In this document: piece by piece, positions 1 to 5,850 of the stretch
Layout of the letters: each line of letters starts with the position of its first letter
Numbering within the stretch: the stretch's first letter is position 1
Assembly: GCA_028281485.1 (NCBI GenBank)
Contig: JANQJT010000003.1
Location: 1-6,083, forward strand
Length of the DNA stretch: 6,083 nt
Source of the DNA: Phycisphaeraceae bacterium
GTDB lineage: Bacteria; Planctomycetota; Phycisphaerae; Phycisphaerales; Zrk34
Direction: 5' to 3'
The notes under the pieces: generated by a model
The model's database searches: none
What the model was told of the DNA's origin: nothing
What the model saw: the letters and a program-made list of their open reading frames with translations, nothing else
Program-made: the position numbers and the translations under genes

Positions 1-809
1 AGCGTAAACAGCTTGATCGGCAAACGCACATCACCCGACACCATCGGCCAAAGCCCCCGACCCTCCCTGAACATCCCCTCCGTCCGCTCCAACAAACCAC
101 GCATCACCACCCGCCATCGCTCCACCCCCTCACCGTCCAACGCCCGCTCACCCTTCACGTGACCCACCAGGTCTTCATGACTCAGCCCCTCCGACGCCAG
201 CGACACACCCGGCACGTAAATCCGATCCCGCTCCAGGATGTCTCGCCGCACGTCCTGCCAGAAGTTCACCAGCTGCAGCGCCGTGCACGTCTTATCACTC
301 AGCGCCTGCCGCTCCGCGTCACCGTACCCGCACAGGTACAACACCAGCCGTCCCACCGGATCGGCGCTCCGCGTGCAGTAATCCACCGCCTGCTCCCACG
401 TCTCGTACCGATCAACTACCTGGTCCTGCTCGAACGCTCGGATCAGATCATCGAACGGCTTGATCGGCACCTCCCTCTCCTTTACGACCGGCTCCAACGC
501 CACAAACACCGGGTGCCGCGCCTCCCCCGCGTAACACATCTCCAGCTCCTCTCGCCACCACCCAAGCAGCCGCAGACTCTCCCGCCGATCCCCCACCTCG
601 TCACCCAGATCATCCGCCCAGCGACAAAACGCATACACCGCCGCGAAAGGCTCACGCAACCGCTTCGGCAGCAGCCAACTCACCACCGAAAAGTTCTCGT
701 AATGACCCCGCGCCAGCTCATCCACCCACGCGCGCGCCTCCACCAGCCCCATCGCCTCGCAGCGATCCGGCCCAAAACGCTTCAGCTGTTCCACCACGAC
801 ACCGGCCAT
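1..809 (-). CDS. hpnC: Squalene synthase HpnC (3' end off the left edge)
   Basis: Trans-isoprenyl diphosphate synthase fold. In the HpnC/HpnD/HpnE route, HpnD makes presqualene diphosphate from two farnesyl diphosphates, HpnC converts it to hydroxysqualene, and HpnE reduces that to squalene for hopanoids. Seen in the sequence: HYENF at residues 36-40, which is typical of HpnC rather than HpnD. The first Asp-rich motif is WADDLGDE (D66, D67, D70). The second is NFWQDVRRDI (D186, D190), followed by RIYVP; SADPVGRL lies between. The ATG at 809 is the start: an in-frame TAG lies two codons upstream, and a GAGG at 823-820 sits 10 nt before it. About 269 codons are present and the frame is open; I expect only some 20-40 C-terminal residues to be missing, judged against a usual length near 280-300 aa. 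It is transcribed divergently from ispH. Nearly all codons end in G or C, mainly G. HpnD is the main alternative, but the motif wording favours HpnC. Confidence 0.9.
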   Translation of the reverse strand, partial: MAGVVVEQLKRFGPDRCEAMGLVEARAWVDELARGHYENFSVVSWLLPKRLREPFAAVYAFCRWADDLGDEVGDRRESLRLLGWWREELEMCYAGEARHPVFVALEPVVKEREVPIKPFDDLIRAFEQDQVVDRYETWEQAVDYCTRSADPVGRLVLYLCGYGDAERQALSDKTCTALQLVNFWQDVRRDILERDRIYVPGVSLASEGLSHEDLVGHVKGERALDGEGVERWRVVMRGLLERTEGMFREGRGLWPMVSGDVRLPIKLFT

Positions 810-819
810 GCCCTACACA

Positions 820-823
820 CCTC
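820..823 (-). promoter_or_regulatory. Ribosome binding site of hpnC
   Basis: GAGG on the minus strand (CCTC at 820-823) lies 10 nt before the ATG at 809, within GACGAGGTG. The spacing is slightly long but usable. Together with the in-frame TAG just upstream it fixes the start. Confidence 0.5.
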
Positions 824-843
824 GTCCTGCCGTCAAAACCCAC

Positions 844-849
844 AGTATA
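844..849 (-). promoter_or_regulatory. Putative -10 box of the hpnC promoter
   Basis: Minus-strand TATACT, one mismatch from the sigma-70 TATAAT consensus. It would place the transcription start near 837, giving a leader of about 28 nt to the ATG at 809. The -35 position (about 867-872, read as GTGCGC) matches TTGACA poorly, so the call rests on the -10 box, its placement, and its mirror symmetry with the ispH -10 box. Confidence 0.4.
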
Positions 850-880
850 ACCCCACCCCATAGTCCGCGCACCACCACCC

Positions 881-889
881 TGCTATACT
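881..889 (+). promoter_or_regulatory. Putative extended -10 promoter of ispH
   Basis: TGCTATACT is an extended -10 element: TGn at 881-883, then TATACT at 884-889, one mismatch from TATAAT. The -35 position with a 17-nt spacer is 861-866 (TAGTCC), matching TTGACA at three of six bases; an extended -10 can compensate for a weak -35. The predicted start near 896 gives a leader of about 30 nt ahead of the GTG at 928. Confidence 0.5.
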
Positions 890-916
890 GTTCCAATCGT
901 TGCCGCCCCACACTAC

Positions 917-920
917 GGAG
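917..920 (+). promoter_or_regulatory. Ribosome binding site of ispH
   Basis: GGAG is followed by a 7-nt spacer to GTG at 928. This decides the GTG start over the longer open frame. Confidence 0.65.
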
Positions 921-927
921 CCCCAAA

Positions 928-1869
928 GTGAAGATTCTCCTCGCCAACCCACGCGGTTTCTGCGCCGGCGTCATCATGGCCATCGAAACCGTCGACGAGG
1001 CGCTCGAACTCGTCGGCCCGCCCCTCTACGTCTACCACGAGATCGTCCACAACCGCCACGTCGTCGACCGCTTCGTCAAGCTCGGCGTCACCTTCGTCGA
1101 CACCATCGACGAGGTCCCCGAAAACGGCACCGTCGTCTTCTCCGCACACGGCGTCTCCCCCGAGGTCCGCAACCGCGCACGCGAGCGCAACTGCACCATG
1201 ATCGACGCCACCTGCCCCCTCGTCACCAAGGTCCACATGGAGGCCATCCGCTACGCCCGCCAGGGCTACCACATCCTCCTCGTCGGTCACGCCGGCCACG
1301 ACGAGGTCGTCGGCACCGTCGGCGAAGCACCCAACGCCATCACCATCGTCGAGTCCCCCCAAGACGTCGCCAAGCTACACTTCGAAGACGAAAACCCCCT
1401 CGCCTACCTCACGCAAACCACCCTCTCCATGGACGACGCCAACCGCATCATCTCCGCCATCAAGGACAAGTTCCCCAACGTCAAGGAACCGCCCTCCGAC
1501 GACATCTGCTACGCCACCACAAACCGCCAGCACGCCGTCCGCTACCTCGCCCCCGAGGCCGACCTCTGCATCGTCGTCGGCTCGAAAAACTCCTCAAACT
1601 CCGTCCGCCTCACCGAGATCGCCGAAAACTCCGGCACACGCGCTCACCTCGTCGACGACGTCTCCGAGATCGACCCCACCTGGCTCGAAAACGTCGAGAC
1701 ACTCCTGCTCACCGCCGGCGCCTCCGCCCCAGACCACCTCGTCACCGGCATCATCGAATACCTCCAATCCAACTACGACGGCCACCTCGACGAACGACAC
1801 ACCACCGTCGAAGACATGCACTTCGAACTGCCCCGCTCGCTCCGCGTCCTCCGGGAAACCGCGGTCTGA
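928..1869 (+). CDS. ispH: 4-hydroxy-3-methylbut-2-enyl diphosphate reductase IspH
   Basis: Last enzyme of the MEP isoprenoid pathway: a cytosolic [4Fe-4S] enzyme reducing HMBPP to IPP and DMAPP. The protein is 313 aa, normal for the family. Cluster cysteines are C12 (RGFCAGV), C96 (DATCPLVTKVH) and C194 (DDICYATTNRQ). Substrate-pocket residues are H41 (EIVHNR), H74 (SAHGVS), H124 and E126 (GHAGHDEV), T164 (QTTLS) and GSKNSSNS at 218-225, with TAGASAPD near the C-terminus. Numbering matches E. coli up to about residue 126. The GTG at 928 is chosen because the family normally begins M-x-I-L-L-A-N-P-R-G-F-C and GGAG lies 7 nt upstream at 917-920. The frame stays open back to about 808, but that extension is unlike the family. 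After FCAGV it reads IMA where E. coli has DRA, a variation I judge neutral. It probably shares a transcript with rlmN, 33 nt downstream. Confidence 0.97.
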   Translation: MKILLANPRGFCAGVIMAIETVDEALELVGPPLYVYHEIVHNRHVVDRFVKLGVTFVDTIDEVPENGTVVFSAHGVSPEVRNRARERNCTMIDATCPLVTKVHMEAIRYARQGYHILLVGHAGHDEVVGTVGEAPNAITIVESPQDVAKLHFEDENPLAYLTQTTLSMDDANRIISAIKDKFPNVKEPPSDDICYATTNRQHAVRYLAPEADLCIVVGSKNSSNSVRLTEIAENSGTRAHLVDDVSEIDPTWLENVETLLLTAGASAPDHLVTGIIEYLQSNYDGHLDERHTTVEDMHFELPRSLRVLRETAV

Positions 1870-1902
1870 TCGCCGATCCAACGATCGCTCCAGCCGTTCG
1901 CC

Positions 1903-2994
1903 ATGTCCGACACCACACACTTCTTCGACCTCACGCCCGACACCCTCACCCGGTGGTGCGCCGATCGCGCCATGCCCGCCTTCCGCGCCAAGCAAATCCT
2001 CCAATGGGTCTACGCCCGCCGCGTTACCGACCCCCAGCTCATGACCAACCTCGCACAGGCCGACCGCGACCGCCTCGCCGCCGAAATGACCTTCACCCGC
2101 TGGCACACCGTCACCCACCAGGCCGCCTCAGACGGCACACAAAAACTCCTGCTCACCCACCAGCCCGGCCCCACACGCAACCCCAAAACCGAAACCGAAT
2201 GCGTCATGATCCCCGCCACCAGCCAGGACTCCGGCCGACACCGCCGCACCGCCTGCATCTCCTCACAGATCGGCTGCCCCGTCGGCTGTACCTTCTGTGC
2301 CTCCGGGCTCGGCGGACTCGACGAAAACCTCACCACCGGCCTCATCGTCGAGCAGGTCTTCCAACTCAACCGCCAGCTCGCCGCACCCAACAACCCCAAC
2401 ACCGACATCACCAACATCGTCTTCATGGGCATGGGCGAGCCCCTCTCCAACTTCACCCACGTCATCCCCGCCATCCACACACTCACCGCCCCCTGGGCCT
2501 TCAACCTCTCCGCCCGTCGCATCACCCTCTCCACCGTCGGCCTGCCCGCACAGATCCGACGACTCGCCGATCAGCTCAACCTCCCCGTCACCCTCGCCAT
2601 CAGCCTCCACGCCCCCAACGACCAGCTCCGCCAATCCCTCATACCCTGGGCCGAGTACACCTCCATCGATCAGCTGATCGACGCCGCACGCTACTACTTC
2701 GATAAGATCGGTCGCGAGGTCACCTTCGAATACATCCTCCTGCACAACACCAACGACCAGCCCGAACACGCCAGACAACTCGCCGCCCTCGCCAAAACAC
2801 TCCGCGCCAACGTCAACCTCATCCGCTACAACGAGGTCGACTCCCTCCCCTACCAGCGCCCGCAATCCGATAACGTCCACGCCTTCCAGAACGTCCTCAA
2901 ATCAGCCGGCGTCAACACCCACATCCGCGCCTCCCGCGGCCGCGACATCGACGCCGCCTGCGGTCAACTTCGGCACACAACCCATCTCGCCTGA
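1903..2994 (+). CDS. rlmN: Dual-specificity 23S rRNA/tRNA adenine-C2 methyltransferase RlmN
   Basis: Radical SAM enzyme that methylates C2 of A2503 in 23S rRNA and A37 in a subset of tRNAs. The protein is 363 aa, a usual length. The N-terminal accessory domain contains PAFRAKQILQWVY and MTNLAQ. The radical SAM cluster motif CPVGCTFC gives C125, C129 and C132. C118 (RTACISS) and C353 (DAACGQL) correspond to the two catalytic cysteines known in E. coli RlmN (C118, C355). MGMGEPLSN is the GEP-type SAM-binding motif, and SLHAPND and IRASRGRDID are further family motifs. Both catalytic cysteines being present separates it from a decayed copy; Cfr is less likely given the housekeeping context and native codon use. 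ATG 1903 is the first ATG after the in-frame ispH stop. No Shine-Dalgarno sequence is visible, so translation may be coupled to ispH or leaderless-like. Confidence 0.96.
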   Translation: MSDTTHFFDLTPDTLTRWCADRAMPAFRAKQILQWVYARRVTDPQLMTNLAQADRDRLAAEMTFTRWHTVTHQAASDGTQKLLLTHQPGPTRNPKTETECVMIPATSQDSGRHRRTACISSQIGCPVGCTFCASGLGGLDENLTTGLIVEQVFQLNRQLAAPNNPNTDITNIVFMGMGEPLSNFTHVIPAIHTLTAPWAFNLSARRITLSTVGLPAQIRRLADQLNLPVTLAISLHAPNDQLRQSLIPWAEYTSIDQLIDAARYYFDKIGREVTFEYILLHNTNDQPEHARQLAALAKTLRANVNLIRYNEVDSLPYQRPQSDNVHAFQNVLKSAGVNTHIRASRGRDIDAACGQLRHTTHLA

Positions 2995-3127
2995 CCCCTA
3001 TAAACAGCGGAACAAACACCAATTATGCGTCCATTTCTGGTTATCGCCATATCCACTCAAATCCCCTTGATATCTAACCGAATGTACTTTGGGGTCATCG
3101 GGTCAGACACCTGTCACGAGGCTATCC
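2995..3127 (+). promoter_or_regulatory. AT-richer intergenic leader upstream of the GAF/GGDEF gene
   Basis: This 133-nt gap is visibly richer in A and T than the flanking genes, especially 3000-3090, as expected of a promoter region. I find no convincing -35/-10 pair; TTGATA at 3067-3072 has no good -10 at standard spacing. Near the 3' end there are two direct GGGTCA copies (3092-3097 and 3100-3105) and a small inverted repeat GACA-CC-TGTC (3106-3115). GAGG at 3118-3121, 6 nt before ATG 3128, is the ribosome binding site. No clear terminator for rlmN is seen. Confidence 0.3.
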
Positions 3128-4207
3128 ATGCAAAAACCACCCCTCACACCCGACGAACCGTTCCGCCTGGCTGAGGTCGCCAGAACCAACATCCTCGACA
3201 CCCCCATCGAACCGCGCTTCGAACGCATCACCCGGCTCACCAAGCGGATGCTCGGCGTCCCCATCGTCACCGTCTCCATCGTCGACGCCGATCGCCAGTG
3301 GTTCAAGTCCACTCAGGGTCTCAGCTGCGCACAGACCTCGCGCGACATCTCCTTCTGCGGCCACGCCATCAACGAAAAAGAATACATGATCGTACCCGAC
3401 GCACGACAAGACCCCCGCTTCCACGACAACCCCCTCGTCACCGGCGAGCCCCACATCGTCTTCTACGCCGGCGTCATCCTCCGCAGCACCGAGGGCGCCG
3501 CGCTCGGCATGCTCTGCGCCATCGACCACGAACCCCGCCAGCTCACACCCGAAGACCTCGAAACACTCCGCGACTTCGCCAAGATGGCCGAGCGCGAACT
3601 CAACCAGAACACCACCGAAACCATCCAGAGCAAACTCATCGCCGAGATCAAGCCCCACAGACGCAACGCCATGATCGATCCCCTCTCCCGTGTCTGGAAC
3701 CAACAGGGCATCAACTACATGCTCGGCGGCCAGCTCAACCACTACTTCAAGACCGAAGAACCCTTCGCCCTGATGATCATGGCCGTGGATCGCATCGATC
3801 GGATCATCGACGAACACGGACAAAACACGGGCGAACTGGTGCTGCGCGAAATCGCCAGGCGAACCATCAACTCCATCCGCACCAACGACCAGGTCGGCCG
3901 CTACGACACGGACAAGTTCCTCCTCGTGCTCAACAGCGTCAGCCGCAAGCAGGAAATCCTTGACCTCGCCCAGCAGATCACCGTCCGTCTGTCCGCCGCC
4001 CCCATCCTGATCGACAACGACCTTACCCTCGGCATCAAGATCAGCGCCGGCATCACCCTCTGCAACTCGATCAACGTCGCCAGCACCGATCACCTCATCA
4101 CCACCGCCAAACAAGCCATGGACACATCTCGATCCGACGGCCCCAACCACGTCGCCTTCAAACCCACCGTCCCCACCCCACCCGACCGGGAAAAACAGCA
4201 CGCCTGA
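3128..4207 (+). CDS. GAF domain protein with degenerate GGDEF domain (probable c-di-GMP receptor-type, not a cyclase)
   Basis: The protein is 359 aa, cytosolic, with no signal peptide or membrane segment. Residues about 20-165 form a GAF sensor domain of the FCGHAI type: VSIVDADRQWFKS, ISFCGHAI (76-81), VPDARQDPRF and GMLCAIDHEPR. Residues about 182-345 align with GGDEF: DPLSRVWNQQGI at 184, GRYDTDKF at 257-264, and a final SAGIT and KQAMD region. Against PleD the key positions are changed: metal Asp D327 is A219, guanine-contact N335 is I227, D344 is E236, and the signature is DTDKF instead of GGDEF. The RxxD inhibitory-site motif is kept as R251-T-N-D254. Cyclase activity is therefore unlikely, while c-di-GMP binding is possible, as in PelD (GAF plus degenerate GGDEF). 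The ATG at 3128 is preferred over a TTG at 3089 because GAGG lies 6 nt upstream and the family start fits. The ligand of the GAF domain cannot be told. Confidence 0.85.
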   Translation: MQKPPLTPDEPFRLAEVARTNILDTPIEPRFERITRLTKRMLGVPIVTVSIVDADRQWFKSTQGLSCAQTSRDISFCGHAINEKEYMIVPDARQDPRFHDNPLVTGEPHIVFYAGVILRSTEGAALGMLCAIDHEPRQLTPEDLETLRDFAKMAERELNQNTTETIQSKLIAEIKPHRRNAMIDPLSRVWNQQGINYMLGGQLNHYFKTEEPFALMIMAVDRIDRIIDEHGQNTGELVLREIARRTINSIRTNDQVGRYDTDKFLLVLNSVSRKQEILDLAQQITVRLSAAPILIDNDLTLGIKISAGITLCNSINVASTDHLITTAKQAMDTSRSDGPNHVAFKPTVPTPPDREKQHA

Positions 4208-4288
4208 TCACCCACCGATCGCGCAAAGACACCAGCGACGCCGCCCCCCAATTCCGCCCCATACCCCAACCGGTCTATCCCGTGTTTA

Positions 4289-4310
4289 GCGATGGCCGAA
4301 GGGCCGTGGC
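4289..4310 (+). terminator. Imperfect hairpin between convergent genes, possible terminator
   Basis: GCGATGGCC (4289-4297), loop GAAG, GGCCGTGGC (4302-4310) pair at eight of nine positions on the + strand, counting one G-U pair. It lies in the 109-nt gap between the convergent ends of the GAF/GGDEF gene (4207) and rpiB (4317). There is no T-run after it on either strand, so an intrinsic terminator is only tentative. The rest of the gap (4208-4288) shows nothing recognisable. Confidence 0.25.
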
Positions 4311-4316
4311 GCCCGC

Positions 4317-4796
4317 TTACTCTTCCAATCCCGACGCCGTGATCGTAGCCGGGTTCTGCCTCGCCTCGATCGCCATGATCTTCTCCACGCGCCGCCCGTG
4401 CCGACCGCCCTCAAACGGTGTCATCAACCACGTCTCTACGATCTGCTCGATCAGACGCTCACCCAGCATGTCCGCAGACAGACACAGCACGTTCGCATCG
4501 TTGTGCGCCCGGCTCAGCCGCGCGCCGATATCGTCGTGCACCACCGCCGCGCGAATCCCATGCACCTTGTTCGCCGCGATCGCCATCCCGATCCCGCTGC
4601 CGCAGACCAGGATCGCCCGGTCCGCCTCCCCTTCCGCGATCTTCTGACACGCCCCCCACGCCATGTCCGGGTAGTCACAGCTCTCGCCCTCGCACGTCCC
4701 CACCATCACGATCTCATGACCCCGCAGCTGAACCAGGTCCAGAAGATAAGGATAAAGACCCGCCCCTCGGTGATCCGTGCTGATAGCGATCCGCAT
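4317..4796 (-). CDS. rpiB: Ribose-5-phosphate isomerase B (RpiB/LacAB family)
   Basis: Interconverts ribose 5-phosphate and ribulose 5-phosphate in the non-oxidative pentose phosphate pathway. The protein is 159 aa, normal for RpiB. Seen in the sequence: TDHRG at residues 7-11, DYPD at 41-44, the active-site loop VCGSGIGM with catalytic C65, AANKVHGIRAA, HNDANV with H98 (catalytic in E. coli numbering) and the phosphate-binding EGGRHGRRVEKI near the C-terminus. The usual GTGIG reads GSGIG, a conservative change. The start is ATG 4796 with a strong AAGGAGG site (4811-4805) 8 nt upstream; the stop is TAA at 4319-4317. It lies 28 nt downstream of the Sua5-phosphatase gene on the same strand, so the two are probably co-transcribed. 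An allose-6-phosphate isomerase role (AlsB/RpiB) cannot be excluded from sequence. Confidence 0.95.
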   Translation of the reverse strand: MRIAISTDHRGAGLYPYLLDLVQLRGHEIVMVGTCEGESCDYPDMAWGACQKIAEGEADRAILVCGSGIGMAIAANKVHGIRAAVVHDDIGARLSRAHNDANVLCLSADMLGERLIEQIVETWLMTPFEGGRHGRRVEKIMAIEARQNPATITASGLEE

Positions 4797-4804
4797 AACG
4801 ACAG

Positions 4805-4811
4805 CCTCCTT
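4805..4811 (-). promoter_or_regulatory. Strong ribosome binding site of rpiB
   Basis: Minus-strand AAGGAGG, 8 nt before the ATG at 4796. It is the best Shine-Dalgarno match in the window and lies inside the 28-nt gap after the upstream gene, consistent with an operon where rpiB is translated independently. Confidence 0.8.
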
Positions 4812-4824
4812 GCTAAAAGAAACC

Positions 4825-5847
4825 TCAAACCGTCACGACGCCCATCGCGTCCAGGTGGGCCGTGATCAATCCCCGCATCTGCTTCGCGCAGCTCATATAC
4901 GCCTCCTGACCGCTGCCGATCGGATCGGCGATCTCCCCCGCGCCGTCCAACAGATGCACCTTGTCACCGGCATCCGGCACCATCGCCAGCACCGCGCGCC
5001 GATGCGTCTCGGTCATACAGTATACCGCATCCGCACCCCGCACTTCATCAGGATTCACCGGACGGCTGGCGTGACCCGACAGGTCGTAACCCATCCGATC
5101 CATCGCCTCCACCGCCTCAGGAGCCGCCCCCATGCCGCTACCGGCAAAAACACCCGCGCTACCGATCCGCCAGTGCGCCTCACCCAGAGACGCTGCCGAA
5201 ACCGACAATCGCTTGGCCAACTCACCCCGCGCAATCGCAGCCGCCATCGGGCTCCGGCACGTGTTACCCGTACACACAAACAAGATCGATCGTATCATCA
5301 GTTTCTCGATGTAAGGCGCGTCGTAAATCCCTTCACGAAGCACTTCCGTCTTCCCGCCGCGGATCCGTACCACGGTCGAGGCCGCATTGTAACGTGTTCG
5401 GTCCCCAGCCAATACCAGGTCCACACGATCCCCCAACGCCGCGATCGCACCCTCCGCCGTCGTCGGCGCCGCCCGACCGCTCAGGTTCGCACTCGTCGCC
5501 ACCACCGGCGTCCCCACATCACTCAACAACCCGTTCGCCACCGCCTCGTCCGGACAACGCAAACCGATCTCGCCTTCGTGATACATCAGACCCCGCGCAG
5601 ACGCTCCCAACCCCATCGCCCCCAACTTCGCATCGATCACACCGTCCTCTTCGGCCACCACGATCGTGATCGGCCCGGGCATCGTCCGCGTCGCCAGACG
5701 CATCACCTCCCACTGACGCTCCACATCGATGTAACGATCGATCTCCCACGCCCCACCCATGTGCACCGCCATCGGCTTACCCGCCGCACGCCCCTTGATC
5801 TCATACAGCCGGTCCACCGCCGCCGATTCCGACACGCACGCCCCCAC
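4825..5847 (-). CDS. Sua5/YrdC threonylcarbamoyl-AMP synthase domain fused to a YwlE-type low-molecular-weight phosphatase (N-terminus cut by a TAG)
   Basis: Residues are numbered from the ATG at 5967, which I think is the original start. The YrdC/Sua5 domain (to about residue 215) makes threonylcarbamoyl-AMP for tRNA t6A37. It shows IKGR (K58, R60), PGPITIVV, GLRCPD, TSANLSG (S159, N161) and TRYNAASTVV. A low-molecular-weight phosphatase domain follows: SILFVCTGNTCRS with nucleophile C232 and R238, SAGVFA, and DPIGSGQEAY with general acid D348. T236 in the P-loop matches Thr11 of YwlE, associated with phosphoarginine specificity. The open frame begins only after a TAG at 5853-5851 (codon 39), so GTG 5847 is just the first available start; a protein begun there lacks the first YrdC strand and the PTETVYG motif. 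An internal ATG at 5298, with a weak GAG about 7 nt upstream, could start the phosphatase alone. rpiB follows by 28 nt. Confidence 0.88.
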   Translation of the reverse strand: MGACVSESAAVDRLYEIKGRAAGKPMAVHMGGAWEIDRYIDVERQWEVMRLATRTMPGPITIVVAEEDGVIDAKLGAMGLGASARGLMYHEGEIGLRCPDEAVANGLLSDVGTPVVATSANLSGRAAPTTAEGAIAALGDRVDLVLAGDRTRYNAASTVVRIRGGKTEVLREGIYDAPYIEKLMIRSILFVCTGNTCRSPMAAAIARGELAKRLSVSAASLGEAHWRIGSAGVFAGSGMGAAPEAVEAMDRMGYDLSGHASRPVNPDEVRGADAVYCMTETHRRAVLAMVPDAGDKVHLLDGAGEIADPIGSGQEAYMSCAKQMRGLITAHLDAMGVVTV

Positions 5848-5850
5848 CCC

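Noticed and set aside
159..863. A 234-codon + strand frame opposite hpnC
   Set aside because: Arg/His/Pro/Gln-rich with no motif; it is the complement of a well-supported HpnC frame.
808..927. Longer IspH starting near 808
   Set aside because: The extra residues are unlike the family and cover both predicted promoters. GTG 928 has a good ribosome site and gives the family-typical N-terminus.
900..2705. A 601-codon open frame on the + strand across ispH and rlmN
   Set aside because: The product is almost wholly Arg, Pro and His, typical of a high-GC shadow frame. It overlaps two genes with unmistakable family motifs in another frame.
2995..3127. c-di-GMP riboswitch in the leader of the GAF/GGDEF gene
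   Set aside because: I looked for the conserved GEMM core segments and found no match. The short repeats there do not form such a fold.
3184..3622. GAF domain read as part of a phytochrome or free-methionine-R-sulfoxide reductase
   Set aside because: The FCGHAI and LCAIDHEPR pattern is the common signalling GAF found next to GGDEF or kinase domains, and a GGDEF-like domain follows it in the same protein.
3122..4201. A 359-codon minus-strand frame antisense to the whole GAF/GGDEF gene
   Set aside because: Its Gly/Val/Asp-rich composition has no recognisable motif, and C-ending codons on the + strand rarely create antisense stops. The + frame has clear GAF and GGDEF features.
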